In this document: piece by piece, positions 56,680-64,000 of the stretch
How the letters are laid out: each line of letters opens with the position of its first letter
How positions within the stretch are numbered: the stretch's first letter is position 1
DNA from: Okapia johnstoni
Taxonomy: Eukaryota > Chordata > Mammalia > Artiodactyla > Giraffidae
Assembly: GCA_024291935.2 (NCBI GenBank)
Contig: CM044311.1
Coordinates: 17,383,001-17,447,000, forward strand
Direction: 5' to 3'
DNA length: 64,000 nt
Translations under genes and position numbers: made by a program
Notes under the pieces: generated by a model
Database searches by the model: none
Told to the model about the DNA's origin: nothing
What the model saw: the letters and a program-made list of their open reading frames with translations, nothing else

Positions 56680-56883
56680 GGAAGTCCCTCATAGCTCATT
56701 CAATAAAGAATCTGCTGCCATACAGGAGATGCTGGTTTGAGTCCTGGGTCAGGAGATCCCTTGGAGAAGGAAATGGCAACCCACTCCAGTATTCTTGCCT
56801 GGGAAATCTCACGGACAGAGGAGCCTGGTGGGCTACAGTCCATGGGATCACAAGAGTAGGACATGATTTAGTGACTAAACCAC
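56680..56883 (+). mobile_element. Bov-tA SINE
   Basis: Sense copy from 'ggggaagtccctcatagctc' to 'gatttagtgactaaacc'. The head is altered ('cattcaataaagaatctgct') but keeps 'ggtttgagtcc' as B box. Confidence 0.92.
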
Positions 56884-56946
56884 CACCCTAGTTTCCAACC
56901 AGCGCTCACATGTGTAATTAGTTCCCTAGCTCTTGTCCATAATAAC

Positions 56947-57160
56947 TTTGTGGCCTCGTGGTAAAGAACCTGGCTCCAATGTAGGAGATGTAGGAGACTT
57001 GGGTTTGATCCCTGGGTCAGGAATATCCCCTAGAGGAGGGCGTGACAGTCCACTCCAGTATTCTGGCCTAGAGAATCCCATGGACAGAGAAGCCTGGCAG
57101 GCTATAGTCCATAGGGTTACAAAGGGTCAAACACCACTGAAGCAACTTAGCACGTATGCC
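56947..57160 (+). mobile_element. Bov-tA SINE
   Basis: Sense copy with a diverged head start ('ctttgtggcctcgtggtaaa') and a small duplication, 'gtaggagatgtaggagac'. The tail ends 'gaagcaacttagcacgtatg'. B box 'gggtttgatccc'. Confidence 0.91.
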
Positions 57161-58238
57161 CAAGGATCATTATCTGACCCAAGATGGTCAGTCTCGTTCT
57201 CCAAGATTCCACACCTGGACATAGTTGATTGATTAGGAATGAATATCTTCCTATTTTAGAATTTTTAAGAACAGTAGCAAGTTGAGTCTGCCTCTCCTTA
57301 TGTGGTTAAAGTTTAGATAGTTAAGGCTCCTTTTGATGACTTATTTTATTCAGAAAGATAGACAGCTGTGGGAAAACACAATGAAGCTAAAATCTAAAGA
57401 CCATAATACAAAATGGTGGACTCTTAAGTCAAAATCCAGAATCCTGATTTCCTGAGTAGTTCCTCAAGCAATAAAAACAGTTTTCAACAAATTCAGGGAA
57501 GAAATAAATTAGCACTTAATTCTTGAGCTGAAAAATATTAAACCATGACTTCATTTTTAATAATGCTTCCAGCATTTGTCTCTTTAGAGGTAAGAGCAAT
57601 GCGTCTATTTTAACATGGGTGTGATTTTTCTACAATTTCACCATTAGTTATAGCTCCAGGTCAAAAGAATTAGTTCTATTCTCTATGGGAATATCAAGGC
57701 TGAGTATTTTATTGTTGTTGAGAAAAGAACAGCAGCTGATGTAACTAACTAAATGCAAACATAGTGAGGCGCATTTTATTTCATAGTGATCAAGTTATTC
57801 ATGGAATTTTATGTAATCATATCCTGACTTAACGGCTGAAAGAAGTGGATAAAAATGACCATTATCCTTATTTGGTAACAAAGCAATAATAGTATCAGTG
57901 GTCCTATAGCCTAGTATCTAACTCCTGGAGAAATTAAACTATACCTTGCTTTAAAATGCCAAAATGGACACTAGAATTTAAAAAAAAAAAATCATTCTTA
58001 ACAGCAGAGAAAGATGTCTCAATGCAAAATTTTTCTATTTCGTAAATTTGTCAGAGCCAATCCATTGTGTCATAACCACTGTCAGAGTTATATTCTTCCT
58101 ATCTTTGCTGTTTTATTTCCCTTCATAGGTGTTGAATCTACATGAAGTAGTGTTAATTATCTCCAACCATTATGTGTGTTTGAACAGCTTAATTGCTCTC
58201 CCTTTTCAACTCTTCTATATGTGATCTTATGAGTTTAA
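57161..58238. other. Unrecognised AT-rich sequence
   Basis: About 1.1 kb, no repeat or coding motif recognised. Confidence 0.5.
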
Positions 58239-58432
58239 TGGGGCTTCCCTAGTGGCTCAGTGGTAAAGAACCCACCTGCCAAGCAGGAGACGTGGGTTCG
58301 ATCCCTGGGCCGGGAAGATCCCCTGGAGAAGGAAATGGCAACCACTCCAGTATTCTTGCCTGGGACATCCCATGGGGCCTGGGAGCTACTGCAAAAGAGT
58401 TGGAAATGACTTAGTGACTAAACAACAATAAC
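58239..58432 (+). mobile_element. Bov-tA SINE with intact B box
   Basis: Sense copy with 'ggttcgatcc' at 58295-58304, the only exact GTTCGATCC-type Pol III B box in a plus-strand Bov-tA here. A short deletion follows 'catcccatggggcctgggag'. 'atgagtt' on both sides is a weak target-duplication hint. Confidence 0.93.
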
Positions 58433-58439
58433 AAACATG

Positions 58440-58548
58440 AGTTGGACAATGTTCTTTAAATTTTTATACTTTGAAGTCCTAGCTTGTAGGACACCCAAGT
58501 GTGACCTTATTTGGATATAAGGTCTTTATAGAAGTAATCAAATTATGT
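58440..58548 (-). mobile_element. MLT1-like MaLR LTR fragment
   Basis: 'actttgaagtcctagcttgt' and 'gtgaccttatttggatataa', 'ggtctttatagaagtaatca' match the antisense end of an MLT1 LTR. Cut off by a CHR-head fragment at 58549. Confidence 0.55.
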
Positions 58549-58612
58549 GCAGGGATTAAACCTGAGATCCCTGCACTAGGAGTGCAGAGTCTTAACCACA
58601 GGCCCAAGGAAA
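58549..58612 (-). mobile_element. CHR-type SINE head fragment
   Basis: Antisense tRNA-like head: 'gggattaaacctgagatccc', 'tgcactaggagtgcagagtc', 'ttaaccacaggccca'. The body is missing. Confidence 0.75.
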
Positions 58613-58619
58613 ATACCAT

Positions 58620-58999
58620 CTCAGCTCTTTATCCTAACCATCATGTTCATAGATTTAACTATGTGTCTTCCTACCTGTGCTGTCAGGTCAAGACGCAAAC
58701 CCTTTCATATTCTATGTAACTACTCCATCTTCTGGCCCCTGTGGACGGATTTAGTCTGCTATGTGCCACTTTCCATTCTTGCTCACTACCATGTTCCCAC
58801 TGTACCAAACTACTACACTTTCCATTCCACAAATGGTCACTACTCTTGTGCCTCCAAGTTTTAACTCATGCCCTTTCCTCTGCTATGAATCACTTCTAGT
58901 CCCTCTCCTTATCCTCTTGCTCCTTTATCTAACTGAATTTTAATAATCATTTGGTCTCAGCTTATACAACTTCCTCTTGGAAATTTTCTCTGATGTCTA
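58620..58999 (+). mobile_element. L2 LINE relic, first part
   Basis: Order of 'catgccctttcctctgctat', 'cttcctcttggaaattttct' and 'ctgatgtc' is that of sense L2, continuing at 59096 beyond a SINE. The upstream portion is weaker. Confidence 0.5.
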
Positions 59000-59095
59000 A
59001 TTGTGACCCCATGGACTGCAGCCCACCAGGTTCCTCTGTCCATGGGATTTTCCAGGCAAGAATACAGAAGTGGGTTGCCATTTCCCTCTCCAGCA
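59000..59095 (-). mobile_element. Bov-tA fragment nested in L2
   Basis: Antisense middle part only ('attgtgaccccatggactgc' to 'tttccctctccag'). Both the outer tail and the whole head are missing. Confidence 0.85.
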
Positions 59096-59290
59096 ATAAC
59101 TAGCTTACACATCTACTGTTGCCAAAGCACAAAAAATTATCTTTAAGGTAACACTATTTCCTTGTTTTTGTCTTGCAAAAGATGTAAACCTCCTTGTAGC
59201 TAGGAATGTGTTCTCTCATGCTATTTCTATGACCTAAAATAATACTAGGCTAGCAGCACATAATAGACACTCAATTTCTAAAGTAGGTAC
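59096..59290 (+). mobile_element. L2 LINE relic, second part
   Basis: 'gatgtaaacctccttgtagc', 'taggaatgtgttctctcatg', 'ctaaaataatactaggctag', 'cagcacataatagacactca' fit the sense L2 3' end that should follow the part ending at 58999. Confidence 0.55.
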
Positions 59291-59924
59291 ACCTTTGTAA
59301 AAACCTACCAAACTATTCCAGGTTTTACAATTCTGAATCCATTGTAATTTATGTATTATTATATTTGTGTACTTGGTCAAAAACGTGTAAAGTATCTCAC
59401 GTTTCATATGCCATTGTCAGTCAAACATTTAGTTCACCTACCTAACTCTACTTAACAGTTTTATGAGAAAATAGTGTCTCACCTTTTCCATGTTTTGTTG
59501 TGCAGTTCTAATACAGTTCTTAGTGTACTGTAAGTATTCAAGATATTCATTAATAAAGAGGAACAAAACGATCTCGTAAAGAAAAGTAAGTTTCTGCCTT
59601 GGTATTAAAGCTGAAAGCACCTTGGAGTGATGTCTATTTAGACCCATTCTAGCAAAACTTAAAAACACACATCAAAGGGATAAAACAAATCTGCAAGTAC
59701 TTGAACTGCCTACCAAAACAAAAGTCATACTCTTAAAGAAACATTAAAAAAATTCCAGACACTCAACCATCTGATTTCACAATAGTCAACATCTAATCAA
59801 AAAGCACTAAACATTCCCAGAAGCAGGGAGATATTCCCACAGCTAGGAGAAAAGTCAATCCGTATAAATGTGGATGCAGAGATATCTTAACAGCCACGTT
59901 TTCCTGTTTCTCTATTTGATGCTT
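59291..59924. other. Unrecognised sequence
   Basis: Nothing identifiable. Confidence 0.45.
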
Positions 59925-60075
59925 TAATGTCCTGGGATCTTGCTGACCCTTGGGGGACACCCCTCTGGGGGTCAGCCAATTACTAGAGATAGCAAAAGAC
60001 TCATCTGGAAACATACCTTTCATATGCAAACTAGCAAATCCTGAGTCTACACCCCAACCACTTTCTTTCTCAGGC
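59925..60075 (+). mobile_element. LTR-like sequence, left part, split by BovB
   Basis: 'cttgctgacccttgggggac', 'cctctgggggtcagccaatt', 'agagatagcaaaagactcat' recall a MaLR/ERV-type LTR. The small near-palindrome around 59944-59976 belongs to it. Family assignment is uncertain. Confidence 0.42.
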
Positions 60076-60079
60076 TCTC

Positions 60080-60548
60080 TCAGTTCAGTCGCTCAGTTGT
60101 GTCTGACTCTTTGTGACCCTATGGACTGCAGCACGCCATGCCTCCCTGTCCATCACCAACATCCAGAGTTTGCCCAAACTCATGTCCATTGAGTCAGTGA
60201 TGCCATTCAACCATTTTGTCCTCTGTCATCCCCTTCTCCTCCCGCCTTCAATCTTTCCCAACATCAGGGTCTTTTCCAATGAGTCAGTTCTTTGCATCAG
60301 GTGGCCAAAGTATTGGAGCTTCAGCTTCAGCATCAGTCCTTCCAATGAATATTCAGGACTGATTTCCATTAGGATGGACTGGTTGGATCTGCTTGCAGTC
60401 CAAGGGATTCTCAAGAGTCTTCTCCAACACCACAGTTCAAAAGCATCAATTCTTTGGCTCTCAGCTTTCTTTATAATCCAACTCTCACATCCATACATGA
60501 CTACTGGAAAAACCATAGTTTTGACTAGATGGACCTTTGTTGGCAAAA
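60080..60548 (-). mobile_element. BovB LINE 3' end inserted in LTR-like sequence
   Basis: Antisense from 'tcagttcagtcgctcagttg' to 'ggacctttgttggcaaaaag'. The 'gaatattcaggactg' diagnostic site is present. TCTCTCAG at 60076-60083 and 60552-60559 may be the target duplication, although the left copy overlaps the element's own 'tcag'. A 106-codon minus frame persists. Confidence 0.95.
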
Positions 60549-60850
60549 AGTTCTCTCAGGGCCACTATTTCACTGCCCTAATAGAAAAACCCAGGGCCAA
60601 GTATGCACTAAAACTGGCTTAAATTATTCAAACTAGCCATCCTCAAGCCTTCTTACACCTCCTCTGCCGTACTTTCCTACATAAACCACAATAAAATTGC
60701 CCACGTTTTCCCCTCATTCTCTGTGAGCCCTGACTGACCTTGTGTGGCCCCTCATGAATGGGATGTGACTCCTGCTTTTGAGATTGTGAATCTAGCAAAC
60801 TCTCTTTTCAATGACAGCTGTCTTCTGATCCTATGGCCTTGTCATAACTG
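60549..60850 (+). mobile_element. LTR-like sequence, right part
   Basis: Continues from 60075 after the BovB. It contains 'aaccacaataaaattgcc' (AATAAA polyadenylation-signal match) about 115 bases from its left edge and 'cctcatgaatgggatgtgac' further on. Compatible with R/U5 of an LTR, but the family is not recognised. Confidence 0.4.
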
Positions 60851-60859
60851 TTAAATTAT

Positions 60860-61235
60860 ATTAAACACATGTGTATGGAATCTAGAAAAGTGGTACTGAT
60901 GAACCTATTTTCAAGGCAGGAATAGAAATACAGACATAGAGAATATACTTGTGGACATGGGGCTGGGGGGAAGAATTGAGATGGGATGAATTGAGAGTAG
61001 CATTAAAACACATACATAGCATATGTAAAATAGAAAGCTAGTGGGAAGCTTCTGTATAACACAGGGAACTCAGCCTGGTGGTCTGTGATACCCTAGATGG
61101 GTGGGATGGCAGGGCTAAAAGGAAGGCTCAAAAGGGAGGGGACTGATGTATACTTAAGGCTGATTCATGTTGTTATACAGCAGAAACCAACACAACATTG
61201 TGAAGCAATTATCCTACAATTAGTAAAAGAAAGAA
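60860..61235 (+). mobile_element. Ruminant-type L1 LINE 3' UTR
   Basis: 'gtatggaatctagaaaagtg', 'tagcatatgtaaaatagaaa', 'agctagtgggaagcttctgt', 'ataacacagggaactcagcc', 'ggctgattcatgttgttata' and 'gaagcaattatcctacaatt' are the standard end of bovine-type L1. About 375 bases, 5'-truncated, and little diverged from the tail at 31917. Confidence 0.88.
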
Positions 61236-62066
61236 TTTGAATTTTAAACCATCAGAGATAATGTGTTTAGCAGTCAAGCATGTCAAAAAAAAAAACCTTT
61301 TATAATGATATTCAAGTACTCCACTATTTAAATAAAAAAACATGATGAGAAAAAAAGAGGAGAAAAGCTGAGACTTAAAAGGTGGAAATAGTAATAAGCT
61401 CCATCCAAAACGAAATGCAGAGAGAAAAGTCTAATAAAAATGCATGACTTGAGGACTTTTGGAACAATATTAAGTGGTTTAACATCTGTGTAATAAAAGT
61501 GTCTCAAAGAGGAGAGAACCAGAAAAATATTTAAAGAAATAATAGCCATCATTTTTTCTAAATTTGCTGAAAACTAACAACTCACATTTCCAAGAATGTC
61601 AACAAACACTAAGCAAGGTAAACATATATGCACAGTAAAAATAAAGAAGAAATTGCTATGCAAGCCTGAATACTTTTTTCTGTGTTCATGCACAAGTGCA
61701 TCCTGCACAGAGAAAGAAAGGGAGAAGGGAGAAAGGAAGGGAAAACCATTGTCTTACTATCAAATTACTAAGAACAAGTATAAAGAGTACATTTTAAAAG
61801 AATTCAGAGAGAAAGGACACATTACCTTCACATGAATAAGCATGAAAATAATTGCATTCTTCTCAACAGATATTAATGAACTAAGAATTGCATTTTTAAC
61901 ACCGAGAAAGTAAAACTGTGTCACCTTAGAATTCTATATCCAGTCTCCCACACTCATAGATAAGTCAGGTCTCCTAACACTTACCTGGAAGGGATCCTTT
62001 GACTTCAAGATAAGTGGAAAAAGAAAGAAGGAAAAAAGTTCTTAAAAACAAGAAAGCAAATTGACA
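61236..62066. other. Unrecognised AT-rich sequence
   Basis: A-runs near 61286-61296. A GAAAG-rich patch lies near 61708-61745. No repeat recognised with confidence. Confidence 0.45.
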
Positions 62067-62077
62067 ACTAATATCAT

Positions 62078-62287
62078 TGGGCTTCCCTGGTGGCTCAGAT
62101 AGTAAAGAATCTGCCTGCAATGCAGGCAATCCAGGTACAATCGCCGGGTTAGGAAGATCCCCTGGAGAAAGGAATGGCTACCCACTCTAGTACTCTTGCC
62201 TGGAGAATTTGACAGACAGAGTAACCTGGAGGGCTACAATCCATGGGGTCACAAAGAGTCAGACACGATTGAGCAACTAATATTTTC
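62078..62287 (+). mobile_element. Bov-tA SINE with target duplication
   Basis: Full copy from 'tgggcttccctggtggctca' to 'gagcaactaatattttc'. ACTAATATCAT (62067-62077) and ACTAATATAAT (62288-62298) form an 11-bp target duplication with one mismatch. The B box has decayed to 'ggtacaatcgcc'. Confidence 0.94.
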
Positions 62288-62298
62288 ACTAATATAAT

Positions 62299-62794
62299 GT
62301 AGTTCCCTGGTCTCTGTATCATCAAATAATTTATCTAAGAAGCAGGTGGAGCTTTTACTACAACTATAGTCTTTATACCAGCAGCAAATAATCTGAAGCA
62401 TCAACTTTGGCAAATGCTATATCATCCCAATTTATCACTATTTTGCATGCCATCAGTTTTTGTTAGAAAAATGCCAAGGTGTCATAAAGCAACTAGTTGG
62501 AAAATAAACCAACACATAATTCAATAAAGACACCAGGCAAATGCTTGCTCATGCAAATCAAATCACCTTTACCAAATATCAGATTATTATTATTAATTCT
62601 TAGCAAGAAATAGATCAGACAGCTTGAAAAGTTACTATACATTCTATTTCTCTCAAAATTGTGTTTAAAATAAAGCCTACATATTATTCATATTAGGTAT
62701 CTGTAACATAATGCCTATGCAAACAAAAGATACATACACTCATAAATGTACTGTGTTCAGTACTGAAGAGGGCTAGGTTAAAACAAAACTGCCT
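62299..62794. other. Unrecognised AT-rich sequence
   Basis: A short (TTA)n run lies near 62583-62596. Nothing else identified. Confidence 0.45.
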
Positions 62795-62990
62795 GAGTCA
62801 TTTGCTTGTGTTCCATTTCTGTTCCACAGTTACATAGCTCTCCATGACCTTGCCAAGTTACCTAACTTCTTTGAGCCTTATTTTTCTTATATGTAAAATA
62901 TTAATAATAACAACATATATTTATCATTTTTGAAGTTAAAATTGACATAAGTATTTCATGTATTATAGTTAGTCCATAGCAAGTATGCAA
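62795..62990 (+). mobile_element. MIR SINE relic
   Basis: 'catgaccttgccaagttacc', 'taacttctttgagccttatt', 'cttatatgtaaaatattaat', 'tttgaagttaaaattgacat', 'agtccatagcaagtatgcaa' follow the sense MIR order. Confidence 0.62.
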
Positions 62991-63012
62991 TTAATATTAA
63001 CTACTACTATTA

Positions 63013-63378
63013 CTCTTGAGAGTTCCTTGGACAGCAAGGATAACAAACCAGTCAATCCTAAAGGAAATCAACCCTGAATATTCATTGGAAGGACTGATAC
63101 TGAAGCTGAAGCTCCAATAATTTGACCACCTGATGCGAAGAGCCAACTCACTGGAACAGACCGTGATGCTGGGAAAGATTGAGGGCAAGAGGAAAAGGTG
63201 ATGACAGAGGATGAGATGGTTTGATGGCTGACTGACTCAATGTCACTGACTCATGTCACTGACTCAATGGACATGAGTTTGAGCAAGCTCAGGGAGACAG
63301 TGAAGGATAGGGAAGCCTGTCATGCTGCAGTCCATAGGTTCGCAAAGAGCCAAACATGACTTAGTGACTGAACAACAA
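63013..63378 (+). mobile_element. BovB LINE 3' end
   Basis: From 'ctcttgagagttccttggac' to 'gacttagtgactgaacaaca'. It carries 'cctgaatattcattgg' and a local triplication near 63228-63270 that lengthens it relative to sister copies. Confidence 0.95.
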
Positions 63379-63420
63379 CTACAGTTACTGCTGCTATTGC
63401 TGCTACTACCACAATTACTG

Positions 63421-63625
63421 GGCTTCCCTCCTAGCTCAGTTGGTAAAGAATCCGCCTGCAATGCAGGAGACCCTGGTTCAATTCCTGGATTGGGAAGATC
63501 CACTGGAGAAGGGAAAGGCTACCCATTCCAGTATTCTGGCCTGGAGAATTCCATGGACTGTATAGTCCATGGGGTCGCAGAGTCAGACACGACTGAGCGA
63601 CTTTCACTCACTCATTCACTCACTC
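63421..63625 (+). mobile_element. Bov-tA SINE with perfect target duplication
   Basis: Full copy, head 'ggcttccctcctagctcagt', B box 'ggttcaattcc', tail ending in (TTCACTCA)-like repeats. ACCACAATTACTG at 63408-63420 and 63626-63638 is a perfect 13-bp target duplication. Confidence 0.96.
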
Positions 63626-63662
63626 ACCACAATTACTGTTATCACCACTATTAATACTGATA

Positions 63663-63795
63663 CCTGGAGAAGGGCATGGCAGCCCACTCCAGTATTCTTG
63701 TCTGAAGAATCCCATGGACAGAGGAGCTTGGAGGGCTGTAGTCCATGGGATTGCAAAGAGTCAAACACAACTGAAGTGACTTAACACACACACAC
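63663..63795 (+). mobile_element. Bov-tA SINE, 5'-truncated, with target duplication
   Basis: The BovB-like half only ('cctggagaagggcatggcag' onward), with a (CA)n tail. AATACTGATA (63653-63662) and AATACTGGTA (63796-63805) differ at one base. Same form as the copy at 30842. Confidence 0.93.
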
Positions 63796-64000
63796 AATAC
63801 TGGTAATTGTGGAACTTACTCTTTCCTTTTGGAATGCTGAAAGATATTTAGGAATTTTTTTTCCAGTTTTTCAGAACCTTTTCAATGTCCACATTTTTGT
63901 AAAAAACTTGATCAAGTCATATATTATTTATTCTAAACCTAAGACTTTTATCTGTTTAAAGCATAGGAGATATTTGCTTATTCAAGATTTCTTTATCTTG

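Noticed and set aside
7060..63480. tRNA genes at SINE heads (A- and B-box-like sequences)
   Set aside because: Each is followed by a Bov-tA or CHR body and none can form a full cloverleaf with a proper 3' half; they are SINE heads.
1166..63795. Regularly recurring 'ccactccagtattcttgcc' as a CRISPR-like or other spaced array
   Set aside because: The repeats are dispersed SINE and LINE pieces in both orientations with target duplications, in mammalian DNA.

Overview
This window is mammalian, and specifically ruminant, nuclear DNA. The diagnosis rests on the repeats: about a dozen BovB (RTE-class) LINE pieces, over thirty Bov-tA SINEs (tRNA-like head joined to a BovB-derived tail), three Bov-A2-type dimers or half-dimers, and tRNA-headed CHR-type SINEs shared by cetartiodactyls. 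Young and old L1, L2, MIR, MaLR/ERV LTR relics and DNA-transposon fossils lie beneath them. Bovid versus cervid cannot be separated by eye. I see no prokaryotic feature.

I find no convincing host protein-coding exon and no structural RNA gene. The only long frames with recognisable protein motifs are broken BovB reverse-transcriptase (RT) frames. The window therefore looks like a gene desert or the inside of a very large intron. Fossil transposon fragments make up the annotated part, and the gaps between them are AT-rich sequence I do not recognise.

Layout. 0-6 kb: BovB relics (1-365 minus; a 1.9-kb 5'-truncated copy with RT at 3642-5545 plus), a Bov-A2 dimer with perfect target duplications, and two Bov-tA copies. 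6-18 kb: scattered Bov-tA, two old LTR-like blocks, an MLT1-like LTR, the BovB 3' end (11607-12122), and a tail-to-tail BovB/Bov-tA inverted pair near 17.2 kb. 18-25 kb: DNA-transposon and L2 fossils, a long stretch with no recognised element that carries a cluster of short palindromes near 20.03 kb, and a BovB copy holding an exact 59-bp internal tandem duplication. 25-37 kb: BovB and Bov-tA, an old L1 (minus), MIRs, a young L1 tail with an 18-bp target duplication, and a BovB with an internal deletion. 37-45 kb: BovB (minus), a hAT-type MITE, a tRNA-head/BovB chimera (39.80-40.46 kb), L1, and an antisense ERV-L-like pol relic cut up by SINEs. 45-64 kb: long unrecognised stretches, then SINE clusters (48.2-49.2, 56.4-57.2, 63.0-63.8 kb), L2 relics, an old L1 5' UTR (54.4-55.65 kb) and an LTR split by BovB near 60 kb.

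There is no set of genes working together. What ties the window together is the parasitic relationship between BovB, which encodes the RT, and Bov-tA and Bov-A2, which carry its 3' tail. Several target-site duplications are readable exactly, so insertion order can be worked out. The most unusual items are the tRNA-head/long-BovB chimera, the 59-bp duplication, the compound SINE at 42.1-42.55 kb and the palindrome cluster. I do not see a previously undescribed biological system.
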